Shown one piece after another: positions 1 through 12,060 of a stretch of DNA of 64,000 bases (positions are counted from its first letter, which is position 1; every line of letters starts with the position of its first letter). The notes under the pieces are model-generated. The model did not search any database. It saw only the letters and a list, made by a program, of their open reading frames with translations, and was not told the origin of the DNA. The stretch is from Zarea fungicola. Its lineage: Eukaryota; Ascomycota; Sordariomycetes; Hypocreales; Cordycipitaceae. The translations under genes and the position numbers were made by a program. The stretch spans positions 57,213-121,212 of the forward strand of contig FWCC01000247.1 in the NCBI GenBank assembly GCA_900169235.1. Reading direction: 5' to 3'.

Positions 1-475
1 GCAACGACAAAGTCTTGAGGCACTGTATTTAGGCGAGACAGACCTAACAGACCTCCTGAAAATAAATAGTTGGAGCGTATCAGCAAGCTTGCCTAGTAGT
101 CCCCTACGGTTGGTGACCATCGGCCACTATGTATAGCCCGTAACCAAGTTCTACCAACTACGTAAGGTACCTACCTACCTTTAGCGCTTACAGCGTCTGC
201 AAGCTGTAATGCTTGCCTGTAAAATAGCCCACACCTCCTAAATGCCCGAACGCTCAGCGCTGGAGGCACAGCGGGCACATATCTGCGGGCAGACCTACAC
301 CGGCTCGCATTAGCTGCTTATTTTTAATGGCAATAGCGAGGCAATGCCCTGAGCGTGATACCATAATATGGGCTGTCAGCATTTACGTCTCCCACAGAAT
401 GAATTTGAAAAACTCTGCCTCCCCATCATCCCCAAACTCTCACGACCAGTGAAGCTCGAGTCTTTCTGTAGTACC
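1..475. other. 5' flank without a recognised gene
   Basis: I see no coding region here. An in-frame ATG at 368 could extend the following hydrolase by 36 residues, but the extension does not resemble the family, so this stretch is read as promoter and 5' UTR of that gene. GTACCTACCT-type short repeats occur near 165-180. Confidence 0.5.
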
Positions 476-2143
476 ATGGATTTCTTTCATTCTAGCCAAT
501 TTACAGATCATGTGGAAGCCTTAATGGCGGAGCATCATGTCCCTGGACTCTCTGTCGGAATTGCACTAGGCAAGTCGGAAACTGCTACGAGAGGATTTGG
601 TGTCGCATCCGTTGAGAAAAACGATTCATGTACCGCAGATACTCTGTTTGATATCGCTTCTTCTGCAAAATCACTCACTGCAGCGGCTGTGGCACTGCTG
701 GTTGACGACAAGACGAACCACCCCAACGTTCAATATGACGCTACCATGGCATCCCTACTGCCGGATGATTTTGTAATGCCGGATGCGCACTACACTGACG
801 GAGTTACTGTCGAGGATGTTTTAAGTCACAGGACTGGAATGGCAAGGTAGCTTTCGCCAGACTGAATAACCATAACCTTGCTAACTGTGCTGGCTAGCCA
901 TGATAATTCCTACATGGGCATACATGCAGCGCAACCAGACAACGCTCGTTCAATCACTAGAAATCTTCGAAACCTCACAGTGGCTGCTCCGCTCCGCTCT
1001 AGGTATCTCTATTGCAACATGATGTACACGGCCGCGACACACCTTGTTGAGGTAGAGACTGGCACAAGCTTTGCAGAATTTCTCGAGGACCGCTTCTTCA
1101 ACCCACTCGGCATGCAGTCAACTTCTCTCCAGCCCGCAAGGGCTCGTGAGAAAGGTCATGGTGATCGCATCGCCAAGGGGCATCTTTGGAACAAAGGCTC
1201 ATACCACGAGTTTGACACCCCGGACTGTCCAGAAGGCCAAGGGGCAGGCTCAGTCATGTCTAGCGCAAATGACTTTGTTAAATGGGTCAAGGCGCTGATG
1301 AATCAGGAATCGCCCATCAATGAACAAATATACCAAGGCTTAACGAAGATGCGGTCCATCGTCAACCCGAATGCAAGACGCCTGAAGCCACACACGACAC
1401 CTGCTGTATATGCAGCGGGAATGGAGGTGTACTATTATAGAGGCGAAATGGTTGTGGCCCATGATGGAAATATTCCTGGCTTTGGTAGCCGTTTTGTCTT
1501 CTTGCCGAGCAAAAAGCTTGGTGTCGTGGTTTTGGGCAACTCTTCCGGTGCAGGCGCTGTTGCCAACCTCACAATCAGAGCCTTGATTGATGAAATCCTC
1601 AATGTCCCTTCCTCAGATAGGCAGCTTCGTGCCAAACCAAAGCCCAAAAAAATCCCTATTCGTTCAGCTCCTGCGACAGAGAACGAGGCAACCGGCGCTA
1701 CTGAGGGAGCCGCATCACCACCAAAGGCGTCCACGGAAAAAGAGGCCAAGAAGGGAAATAAGCCAGAGAAGAGCTCTGCAGCGGCTCCAGCAAATCAAAA
1801 ACAGAAGGGAGGGAAAAAGCCACAGCAACCACAAGAAACACCACTAGAGGCGTACCTTGGGACCTTTACCAACACGGGCTATCGAAGCATAGTCGTGCAG
1901 ATCGAGGAAGGCAAGCTCTTCGTTGACGCGAGCGACCGCGCATTCGGCTTCACTCTCACCTTTGAGCATAAACGCGAACAAAGAGAGTACATTGCACATT
2001 TATGTGATACACTCGAAGGAGGAGATGACCCCATGGATGCAGAGTTTGTGTTTGAGAATGACCATGCTGTGCGGCTTGGCTTAGACTTGGAGCCTGCAAT
2101 TCGGGACTTGATTTGGTTTGACCTTGTAAAGCCTCCAGCATAG
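476..2143 (+). CDS. Beta-lactamase/esterase-family serine hydrolase
   Basis: Two exons, 476-846 and 898-2143, join across a 51-bp intron (GTAGCT...GCTAAC...CTAG) to give 538 residues. The class C beta-lactamase-like set is complete: an SxxK motif (SSAK) near residue 60, YxN (YCN) early in exon 2, and HxG (HDGNIPG) in the middle. A lysine/proline/alanine-rich linker of about 80 residues follows. A C-terminal lipocalin-like domain (EAYLGTFTNTGYRSIVV) is typical of fungal and bacterial D-aminopeptidase/LACTB relatives. Family members hydrolyse or transfer acyl or peptide groups, LovD-type acyltransferases included. No signal peptide is evident, so it is probably cytosolic. It lies tail to tail with the ABC exporter of the NRPS locus, so a tailoring, release or self-protection role is possible but is inference. 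The upstream in-frame ATG at 368 is less likely to be the start. Confidence 0.82.
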
Positions 2144-2495
2144 CGCTGGGTATTTTAAGACTCAGATTCGCATTTATGACGCAATGTGGAAGGATGAAAG
2201 GGCGAAAAGGGATAAAATAGAAACTCAATCAAATATCAACAGCAATAAATTTTAAACATTATAACTCAAGAGCCTCTATCCAGTGGTGTATGAGGTTGCA
2301 CTGTCCTTCCAGTAGTTGGTTACAGGTTTCGCGGTTGTGCCATGAGCGTCAGCGTAATGGTTCAAAGCCACAAAAACCAAAGCTCTACGGCCAAGAATAT
2401 AAACCCTATCTTTACTACTTTTATTTCAAATATTCGCTTCCTCCGAAATGGCCGTCACAGAGTACGCTTCACACTTGCTTCTCGGAGGTCTCCAA
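2144..2495. other. Convergent intergenic region
   Basis: This 352-bp stretch lies between the 3' ends of the serine hydrolase (+) and the ABC exporter (-). It should hold both transcript ends. No gene is seen. Confidence 0.6.
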
Positions 2496-5400
2496 CTACC
2501 CAGTTTTTAGGCCATCGTACAAAGCTTTAAAGGCCGACGAGGAGTTGGCCAAAAGGTCTCGTGGCCTACCAGTCTCCAGCACGACTCCGTTTCCCAAAAG
2601 TATGACCTTGTCATAATCAAGGATCGAGTCCAATTTATGAACAATGGAGATTACCATCCGGTCCTGAAACTCTTTCTCAATAATACTTTGCATTAGGTTT
2701 TCGGACTCCTTGTCGACACCACTTGTCGCCTCATCCAGAATTACAATTTTTGCAGGATTGAGAACCGCCCGAGCAAGACAGAATAACTGCCGCTGGCCGT
2801 GGGACAGAGTTTCTTCATTCATATCCTCATCCAACCCACCCCTGGCCTCGAAGAGGTCCCACAGGCCAACAGATTCGAGAACTTCTTGGATTCGTTCCGT
2901 AGTTGCGTCCTCCGTTGGGTTGATATTCTCATGGACAGTCCCGTGGAGAAAGAACGGATGTTGAGGAACAGAATTTAGCCTTGAGCGAATAAGTTGGCGT
3001 GGTAACGTGCTAATATCAACTTGGCCAATAGTAATGGATCCATAATCAAGGTCGAGCATGCGGAGCAACGCAGAAACTGTTGACGATTTGCCGCTAGAGA
3101 GATTGGTTAGTACAGAGAGAAGCGCCAAGATACACAACTTTACTAGTCTTCACTCACCTTCCAGTGCGGCCACATATTGCAACTTTCTCGCCCATATTAA
3201 CGGTGAAGCTAAGATCTTTGAGGACCGGGCCTGCATCGCTGTCGTACGACGCGGTGACGTTCTTAAACTCGATGGAAGCCGACGAGTCCGGCCAATCCTC
3301 CGGAACATGGCCAACTTCGTTCGGCTGGTTCTCATCCTTGGTGTGTAGTATGTAGGACCGGATTCTAGAAATGGCACCTAGTCCCATCTCAACCTGTGTC
3401 CATTCTGTTACCAGCACTTGAAGGGTTGTACTAAACGTGACAACCTGGTAGAGAGCCACACCAAGAAACCCGGTAGATCCACCCTTGACATTTGTGGCAA
3501 GACCAACGAGGAGCAGTGCAAGGCCCGCAACAAAGAGGTCCAAGACTAGTGTAAGCCATCGCTGAATACACCAGAGAATGTAATATGGCTTCTGTGACGA
3601 GTTTAAGACGCTGTAATTCTTTCTCTCATACTGCTCGGACCACCCAAAGGCACGGATGCAAGATATGCCTCCAAGTGTCTCCAAGAATTGAGAAAAAAGA
3701 GGAGCTTTCGCCTCAATATCAAGGATACGTATCTGACGCGAGGTTCTAAGGTAGTACAGCTGAATTACGCCAATGGCAATAATACAGAAAGGTATTGCGA
3801 TCGCAACATAACCGGAGCTGATGAACACCAGAACAGCCGACATAATAGCGCTGAGAAACTGGAAGACAGTTTGATCAAGAGACTTGGGGAGGTCATTGTC
3901 GATGAGCTCAAGATCTTGGCTGAACCGGTTGATAATTGTACCCGCATCGGTCGATGTAACGAAAGACGTTGGTGCCCTGAACTGATGGTTAGTCAACAGT
4001 CTCTATCGCGGATGTTCGATTTCAAGTTGAAAAGATTCTTTTCGGTCTTACCTCATCGTGGTTGTTAATAGAAGTTCGTGGAACTTCTTTGAAGTACGGG
4101 GAATTACCACTAGATTGTAGACAGTGTCTGCAAGCGAGCAGCCAACGAGGGTGAGTCCAGCAAGTGCACCGTAAACGCCAAGATAATATCCAATACGCTC
4201 GTTTGGATGCTCTGAGTTGTAGTTCGTCCATTTTTGTAACCACACAGACGGAAAGTTAACACCAAACACGAAGACTGAGCACGCCAGAAGGTAGGCAAGA
4301 ATTGGCCAGGCTCCGGCCACCTTAGCATAGAAGGCATAGACTTGGAGATCTCCGGTTTGTGCTGCACCACCCTCGTGGTCATCTTCACCATCAAGATCAA
4401 CTCCGATTTCTTGAAGTGTCTCGTCGGATATTTCTAGTTCCGGTCGCTGAGTGATCCTGGGCTCGCCTTGAATAGAGAGGTCAGCAAACGCGGGACTAGC
4501 ACGGATGCTTTCCCAGTCACCCTGCTGCATGACTTCACCCCTTTCATTCATGACAATGATATTATCGGCATATTGAAGATGGGAAAAGCTGTTTGTAGCC
4601 ATTATGACAGTGGAGCCCATCTCTTTCAACAGCCCAGCGCGTCCAAATACGCGCTCCAGGATGCCGCGCTCAGTAACACGATCGAGGCCAGTCAAGACGT
4701 CGTCTAAAACTAGGACAGGGCTTCGCGAGAACAACGCCCTGGCAAAAGACACACGCATCTGCTGGCCACCACTGAGACGAGACCCGCGACTACCAGTGTT
4801 TGTCTGGTCTCCATCAGGTAGCTCTTGAAAGTCCCTGAGCAGCAGGCACGCCTGAGCGACAATATTGTACCATTTTTCCTCAAATGTTAACATGCCAATA
4901 ATGTTGCTCTGGATTGAACCCCATGTGATCCACGGCGTCTGGGGGCAGAAGGCGGCGGTAGAAAAGGACGTCATGACTGTACCAATGACTGAAGACATTT
5001 CGCCGAGAAGGAGACGCAGAAAGGTTGACTTGCCACAGCCTACTGGGCCAAATACCATTGTGGTCTTGCCCTTCTGAATAGAAACGTTGAGATTGGCAAG
5101 CACAGGGTCGGCGTCAGGGCTGTAGGCAGTGGAAACGTCTGTAATAATGGCTGCAAAATCCTCGTCCCGCATTTTCTCTGATGATGAACTTTCATGAATG
5201 GTAGACTTTTCCACCTCATCTTCCGAGGTTGAGGGAGAACGGCTATTAACAACCCGATAGTCCTCGCGCTCGTCAGACTCCAGATATTCCTGGATCCGAC
5301 GAAACGAGGTCCTAACAGTTTGAATATGCTCGAAACCATCCACTACATGGATCAATGGCTGGTTCATCAACTCAAACAAGCTGAGGGCAGCAAAAGCAAC

Positions 5401-7349
5401 GCCTTGGCTTAGTGTTGGTGTTCCTCTCGCCTTTGCCAGCAGGATGTAGACACCATATCCCCAGACAGGAGCCACAGCGGAGGATGCAAAATCTTAGGGT
5501 TAACCCAATCAGCCAAACTAGTTCATTCTAAAACTATAGTTGAATTCACTCACATGAGACTGTGACAAAAATGTTTAGAATTCGATAGCGAAGTGACGCG
5601 TGGATCTCTTCCAATCGAAGAGTCCTTAGTGTTGTGGAGACGAGGTCTGAAAGTCCAGTCATTTTGACTGCTTTCATGGAGCCCAATGCCTTTGCAGTTG
5701 CGGCCAAACGGCTTTCAATCGCATCGAGCCATGGCTCTTGTGCATTGCCAGCGGCGCCGGCGATTGGCAGGCCAATGATTGTCAGTACTAACGCATGTTA
5801 ACGCTCTGTCTTGCATCTGTGCCACAACAGCTTGTTCAAGGTACACTTGGCCGGAGCTGGCATCTTTCTTCAACTTACAAATGATCCATATGATTGGTGC
5901 AACCATTGCAACGCCAAGGCGACCGTATAGCAACCAAAGAGCGATCGCGATATCTGTTACACTCGCATAGAGCTCATGGATCAGCGGTAGACTGTGGCCA
6001 ATGCGATCTATATCGGCACTCATGAGAGTGATGGCTTCGGCATCGGTGATATTTGCGAGATCCATTTTAAGAGTTTTGTTGAACACTAGGGCAATTAGGC
6101 TTCCGCGATAAATCGTAAGCAGTCGATAGGTTTTATGCTGATATACGGCGTATGAGACCTTGCAATTGTCAGTTACCGATCCACGAGATGACGACAGAAA
6201 ACTGCTTACAGCTATACCAACGTACACAATTCCATACGCTGCAATGAGGCCGTACGCTGTGGATTCTGTGTTTGCTGTGTGCTGTTCATCGATGAAGTCA
6301 AGAACGCGCTCAACTAAAAATGGCTGGGCGAAAAGGAAGCCACTGTAGCTGAGTCGGGGAAGGACCCCTGCCAGAAACTGCCACTTATAGTGTCGTAGGA
6401 ATACCCAGAAGAGAGAATGCTTTGATGATTTTGGCGCTGTTCATTGTAGTTAGTTTGAGCCCAAGAGTTTCTTGCACATTTTGCGTACCTGATTCCCATT
6501 CTTCCATTAGACTTGTAGGTTTCGCAGCCAATTCGATCTCTTTATCGAGCGCAAACAGTTGCTTGACCGTCAATTTGGTGTGAAAGCCCTGAATAAACAG
6601 GCTGTTGAGCCAGATGAAAAGGGCTCTATTGAGCGCTCCACACGTTTCTTCGTGGGAAGCACGCGCAAATTCTGGTAGGAGCCACTGTCGCTTTTCAATG
6701 TTTTCTAGAACAAAAAGGACTAGCTTTACGCCATAGCCCACTGCATTGACAATTGCAACAGCGTCATTGTTTGTGTAGGAAAATAGCGTGCGCGTGCGGG
6801 CAAGGTCAAGAATGAGAGACACCCCGAGAAAAACCAGTATAGATGTCGGTGGCCGGACTGTGTACGCATGCTCGCGATATGAGCAAATCAATAAAATGAC
6901 TGAGCCGGTGAGGGATAGAGCCAGGCAAGCAACTGTCGTCGCAGTTTTAGGAATACCCCGTGAAATCCAGAGCGCAAGCTGCGCTGATTGCAGGGCCACG
7001 AAGGCCGACAGAAGAACCTGCAGCTGTCAATACAATACTAAACAAGTTAAAGAAATTAACAGGTAAAAAGTTTTCTTCTTACAAATTTGCAAATCAACAG
7101 CCAGCTGGTTTTTATTTTCCGTGGCTCTAGCCGAAGCTGGACACAGCGACCAATCATCCAACATACTAAATCTGGTCAGTACACAAAGGGCGGCAGGCTT
7201 CGCGCTGTATACTCACTTGCCAGACTAAGAGGTAGAATGGTTAAGATACTTTCCTCGAAAAGGAGAGTGAAATCAAACCCCAACCGACATGACGCATTCA
7301 CCGTAGGCCCGAACGTATTGTCCGCTGAGCTTGGACAATGCGACAACAT
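2496..7349 (-). CDS. ABCC-type (MRP) multidrug/peptide exporter
   Basis: Nine exons join in frame to 1449 residues: 7349-7217, 7171-7083, 7017-6489, 6436-6210, 6158-5879, 5787-5554, 5492-4052, 3976-3158 and 3093-2496. The N-terminus (CPSSADNTFGPTVNASC, then FDFTLLFEE) is the usual opening of fungal full-length ABCC transporters with a TMD0. The first ATP-binding domain has Walker A GPVGCGKST (about residue 645), signature LSGGQQ (about 730) and LVLDDVLTGLD. In the second, Walker A GRTG(S)GKSST is split by the last intron (about 1251), followed by LSHGQRQ and VILDEATSGVD. All ATPase motifs are intact. It is a plasma-membrane or vacuolar pump, divergently transcribed from the NRPS 2.7 kb away, and is the likely exporter of, or resistance pump for, its peptide (inference). 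The 1449-residue length fits the family. Confidence 0.92.
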
Positions 7350-10041
7350 GGCTCTGAGTTGCGATTGTGACCGATTCTTCTTTGATGCACAGTATACAAT
7401 CCCCGAAGCCGCACCTACTTAGGTTGAGAGGGCAGAAACTGAACTATCGTGCTCTCTGGACAATAAGTTGACGAGTGTCTACTGTTCTGACATGGAGCCA
7501 TGCATGAGAACAGGGGGCGGAATTGGAAAATCTAATGCCGCTCTACGCTGCCAGCGCCAGCGCCCGCTAATAACTGATCAGCCATTTTTTTCTTGTCCAG
7601 TATTGAAATTGCGTGGATCTCTGTTACGGGACTCCATACAATGAGCAGCAATAAATATGGACAATCCACCGTTCAACCGCTGAATTAGTATTTAGTTAGT
7701 AGTTAGCTTTCCGCTAATGCTTCTAACCAATGCGTATTTCCGTCTCCATCTGTGAGAAATTTTCCCACCTGGTGCGCTGCAAGTCTTACTCAGACCCCAG
7801 CGATGGACGGCAAACCGGCGAATACAGGGATGCTTGGTGGCGTTGTCGGTGGCTTGCTAATACGGCAGTGGCGCGGGCAACAGCTAGTAAGAAGCTCGGT
7901 AAGCTCCACGGAGGCGTTTTCACAGCCCTGTGACGATGCAGAGTGGCGATCTGGCCTTCGGTCAGCAAGGTCGCTCCAGTCCCACGAATACTAGTATAGC
8001 TTGCGCGTTGACAAATCATGGGTGCCTAGCCAGCAAAGTGAACAGCCTCTATGGCAACCTTAGCCTACTCTCTGTAATATGACTTTTTCTGGCGAAGTTT
8101 TACGTACTAAAAACAAATAAAGGCAATTCGTGATTATTACGTGAGACTAACCGAACCCCACGAACCTGCCTCTTCGATCTAATTGAAGAATATGCCCTAA
8201 GTTCTAATAGAAATTCTAGCTCCGTTCCACCGCTGATCGCTTCTTCTGACGGCCTAGTGTACGAGTCGTGCTCATAGCGGTATCTGCTTTGTATCGACAA
8301 CTGATATTACTTGCTTGGGCTGACGCAACATGGAAGTTCTGGCATAAGGATTTTCATGCGGCAAACTGCGCCGCGACAAGTTAATGAAACTGGGGCTTCC
8401 CGGCACGGATATGATTGATCCCTGCGATCCACAAGGAAAGTACGAAGTCTCCACACTCAAGATCACCAACAGGTCAGGTTTTCATTCGCCATTTTACTTC
8501 TGACGCGATGTGGCAGAAATCAACAGAGGAAAGAGAAGAGCGCGAAGGGCTAGGCCAGCTACGCCAAAATAAAGGGAAAAAAAATAAGACTTCCGGATTC
8601 CAATGAAGTCGCCGCGACAATTAGAGCCAATATTCATGAGTACATTGTACTACGCCGGGTTGCGCACATGGTGTTGCAATTAAACATATGCCCTTTATTT
8701 CTCCAGACACAACGAGGCGTTTCCATATTGCATCGTATATGGTCTGAATCGCTAGAGGGCTTACCACAAAGTCATCCATCAGGGTAATTATGGCGTCTGC
8801 CGCAACTTAAAACTCTTTCCGTGGCCTGCATATGGCCTGATGTAGAGTAAGCTCACGGTTCCATAACTTTCTTCGTGGCAGTCGGATGAGGCGGCTTCTG
8901 ATGATTAGTTTTGCCTTTGCCCGACTACAGAGTACCATATTTGACGTTCAAGCGTCCCACTTTCGGTAATAAGTGACTTCTCCACAGGAAGTATTGACGA
9001 GTCATGGCATGGCCGGAAGCCATTGTCCGGGTCGATGAGTACTGAGTAGTCTAGTCTTGCCCACCATGGCCACGGCAGTGCCTTGTGGCTTGAAAAAAAC
9101 AGTCCATTAAGCTGTTAAACTATTTTCCAGATAATAGATCCAAAAGCTTGGCAATAGCTTGTATCTACTGTATTGGTACAATATTTTATACTTCTTTTTC
9201 AGCAAGGTTGGAGGACGGTGTTAGGTCTGCCGCGGATGAGCCGCGGGCATTTGGATCTGCGGCTTAAATTCAACTAACCTGGGTTCTTTCGGCTCTAGGT
9301 AGCCGCACACTGTGAGCGACCTGTCAGCTACATGTCGATGCGGCCCTGCGGATCACCATTTGTGCCGTTAATCCGCCGTTAATCCGCCGGTGGTTATCAA
9401 GTTTAGCTCAACCGGCGTGTTTCCGCTGCAGCCAGTCCGGAGCCTTATTGCCCATTTTAAATATCTATTTTCTTTGTCTACAGGGCTAATCCACTAAACT
9501 TTAAACCCACATTATTCTTGTCAGCACTTGGGCCAGGCCATCCCTTCCTGCCACCTTGGACGAGAATGTCGCCACTGTCACTCCTACGTAGCATGAAAAA
9601 TCAATCCCCTTTTTCAAACGAATTTTGCTTTACTGACTGAGGTGGAGCTATTTCTCTTTACACAGAGCCACACTCATCATGACTTTCCGTCAGCAGAGTG
9701 GGACTCTCTAGACCAAAGTAGCTCCCAAGCATCTCCAAAACGTGGCTGACGGCTGTACTTCCGTCACACTTGATGACACTGCTGCAGCAGGAGGTATTGC
9801 GTAACGAGGAGGGTCATTTGCTAGTTACTCACTAGGGTCCATGAAGTCACCGAATTGACAAGTCAACCTTGCTCGCTGTGGCAGATATTAGACAGTGGTA
9901 GTATATCAATTTAGGATTTTCATGCATACAGTCGATTTTAGAACAATCAGTACTTATTTTATATCCGACGTTGAATTGTCCGCCTAAAAACTTTGAAAAT
10001 AAGGCGACACACATTCAAATCGTGCTCTTCTCACAATTGGA
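7350..10041. other. Divergent promoter region between exporter and NRPS
   Basis: About 2.7 kb between the start codons of the ABC exporter (-) and the NRPS (+). Only short unrelated ORFs without family features occur, so I see no gene. CGG/CCG triplets cluster at about 9230-9430 (separate entry). This arrangement suggests shared control of synthesis and export. Confidence 0.6.
9230..9390. promoter_or_regulatory. Clustered CGG/CCG motifs, candidate Zn2Cys6 regulator sites
   Basis: Visible elements are two CCGCGG palindromes at 9230-9235 and 9241-9246, forming CGG-N5-CCG at 9233-9243; CGG-N5-CGG at 9341-9351; and an 11-bp direct repeat CCGTTAATCCG at 9365-9375 and 9376-9386, followed by CCGG. 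Zn2Cys6 factors bind paired CGG triplets with fixed spacing. The cluster lies about 650-810 bp upstream of the NRPS start. Function is inferred only. Confidence 0.45.
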
Positions 10042-12060
10042 ATGAGCAGCATGCTTGCTAGTACTGATCCCCTGCACACATCTGCTACAATGGACAACTT
10101 AAACAAAATATGGAGCTGGAATGCCACTGTTCCCACGTCGAACTCTTCTCCTATTCACGAAATAATTGCCGAGATTGCAGATGCCAGGCCTCATGAGCCA
10201 GCAGTCTCTGCCCATGATGGCGATTGGACCTATCAAGAACTAAACGACAAGTCGACAAAATTGGCGCAGTATCTTGTTACTAATGGCATTGGCAATGGTC
10301 ATATTATTCCAATTTGTTTCGAAAAGTCCAAGTATACCGCAGTCGCAGCCCTGGCCGTGATGAAGAGCGGTGCTGCCTCTGTCTTGCTGGATCCCAGCCA
10401 ACCGAAAGAGCGTCTGCTCTCAATCACAAGCCAAATTCTTGCGCCCACAATCATCTGCTCACGGTTGCAACTGCCATTGGCCGCCCAAATTGTCTCTCAG
10501 GAGACAATTATCACCACCCTTGATGATGACACCTTCACAGCTCTCTGCGCAACGCACAATGAGACACAGCTACCAAGGGTGTCTGGCTCCGACAGATTGT
10601 ATATTATTTTTACCTCTGGAACTACTGGTACCCCCAAAGGTGCAGTAATCAGTCATTCAAACTACGCCAGTGCCATTCTTCACCAAAGAGAGGCACATGG
10701 CTTTACGCGACACTCGCGTGTGTATGACTTCTCATCATACGCATTCGACGTCAGTTGGTCGAACATGATCCACACACTTACCATTGGCGCCTGTCTTCTT
10801 ATTCCATCCGAATTAGAACGCAGAAATGATCTGGCCGGCTCGATTGTTCGCTTGCGGGCTACGCATGTCGATATCACCCCTTCCATAGCTCGTATCCTGC
10901 CTGACAGTGTTTTGAAACAGATCGATGTCTTAGTATTGGGCGGAGAGAAGCTCACAGCAGAACATGGAAGGCATTGGTCAAGACTCGTTAAACAACTGAA
11001 GAATCCCTACGGTCCCAGTGAATGCACACCAACCGCAACAATCACTACTATCGATCCAGATGCAGACTATCGTGGAAGCATCGGCCAGGGTCTCGGCCTA
11101 AACACATGGATTGTCGATGCCGAAGATCCAAATACCCTAGCTCCCCTCGGAGAGATCGGCGAGCTGCTCCTCGAAGGGCCTTTGGTTGGAGGTGGATACC
11201 TTGATGCGACAAAGAACATCGATGCATTCATGATTGATCCGCAATTCTTGGTGAACGGCGCACCCAGCGGCAACTACCCTGGCCGCCACGGGCGTCTTTA
11301 CAAAACTGGAGATTTGGTTCGTTATGACGAGGAAACCGGAGATGTCATATTCATCGGGCGAAAAGACACTCAAGTTAAAATTAATGGGCAGCGTGTCGAG
11401 CTAGGTGATATTGAACATCACGTCCGACAGGCTCTTCCGACTGGTGCCATTGAAGATGTTGTCGTTGAAATGATACAACCGAGCAACAGTGAGACTCGAC
11501 TTCTTGTCGCATTTTTTGCCATGAAGGAGGATACTCAAAGTGCTACAAACACTTCGGGTCTCGATTGGACTCTTGCTACCATCACCGAAGGACTCGAAGA
11601 TCGCCTCTCGGTATTTCTTCCAGCATATATGATCCCGGCAGTTTTTGTCCCCTTGGCTGAGTTTCCTCTCTCACATACTGGAAAAACAGACAGAAAACAG
11701 CTTCGATCTATTGCCCAGACTATGGATCTAGCTGCAATGGTTAGGGTCGGAAGACCTTGTTGCCCAAGCCGTGCACCTTCAACACTCAAACAGACAGCCC
11801 TACGGCAGCTGTGGTCCTCCGTCCTTGGAATTGACGAATCAAACCTCAGCATAGATGATTCATTTGTGCGGCTAGGAGGAGATTCTATAGCAGGAATGAA
11901 GCTAGTTGCTGCTGCAAGAGAAATCGGATTTAACTTGACAGTGTCCGACATTTTCCTTTGTCCGATCCTTGAGCAGATGGCTGAGGTCTTGGGTGATACT
12001 TTGCCATTGCCAAGTGAAGCTTCTTACAAACCCCTTTCACTTCTAAAGAACAACGGTGGA
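10042..12060 (+). other. NRPS module 1 (A1-T1), loading module
   Basis: A1 spans about residues 20-560, with FTSGTTGTPKGAV, the A4 region FDVSWSN, NPYGPSE and the A10 lysine at about 548. T1 carries LGGDSIAG with the attachment serine at residue 615. No condensation domain precedes it. The aspartate at the position that contacts the substrate amine (FDVS) is kept, so an alpha-amino acid is expected. My tentative pocket read is D-V-S-I-L-G-P-P-T-K, from hand alignment to GrsA. Confidence 0.85.

Noticed and set aside
368..475. N-terminal extension of the serine hydrolase from the ATG at 368
   Set aside because: The extra residues are not family-like and give no convincing signal peptide; the ATG at 476 directly precedes the start of the fold.
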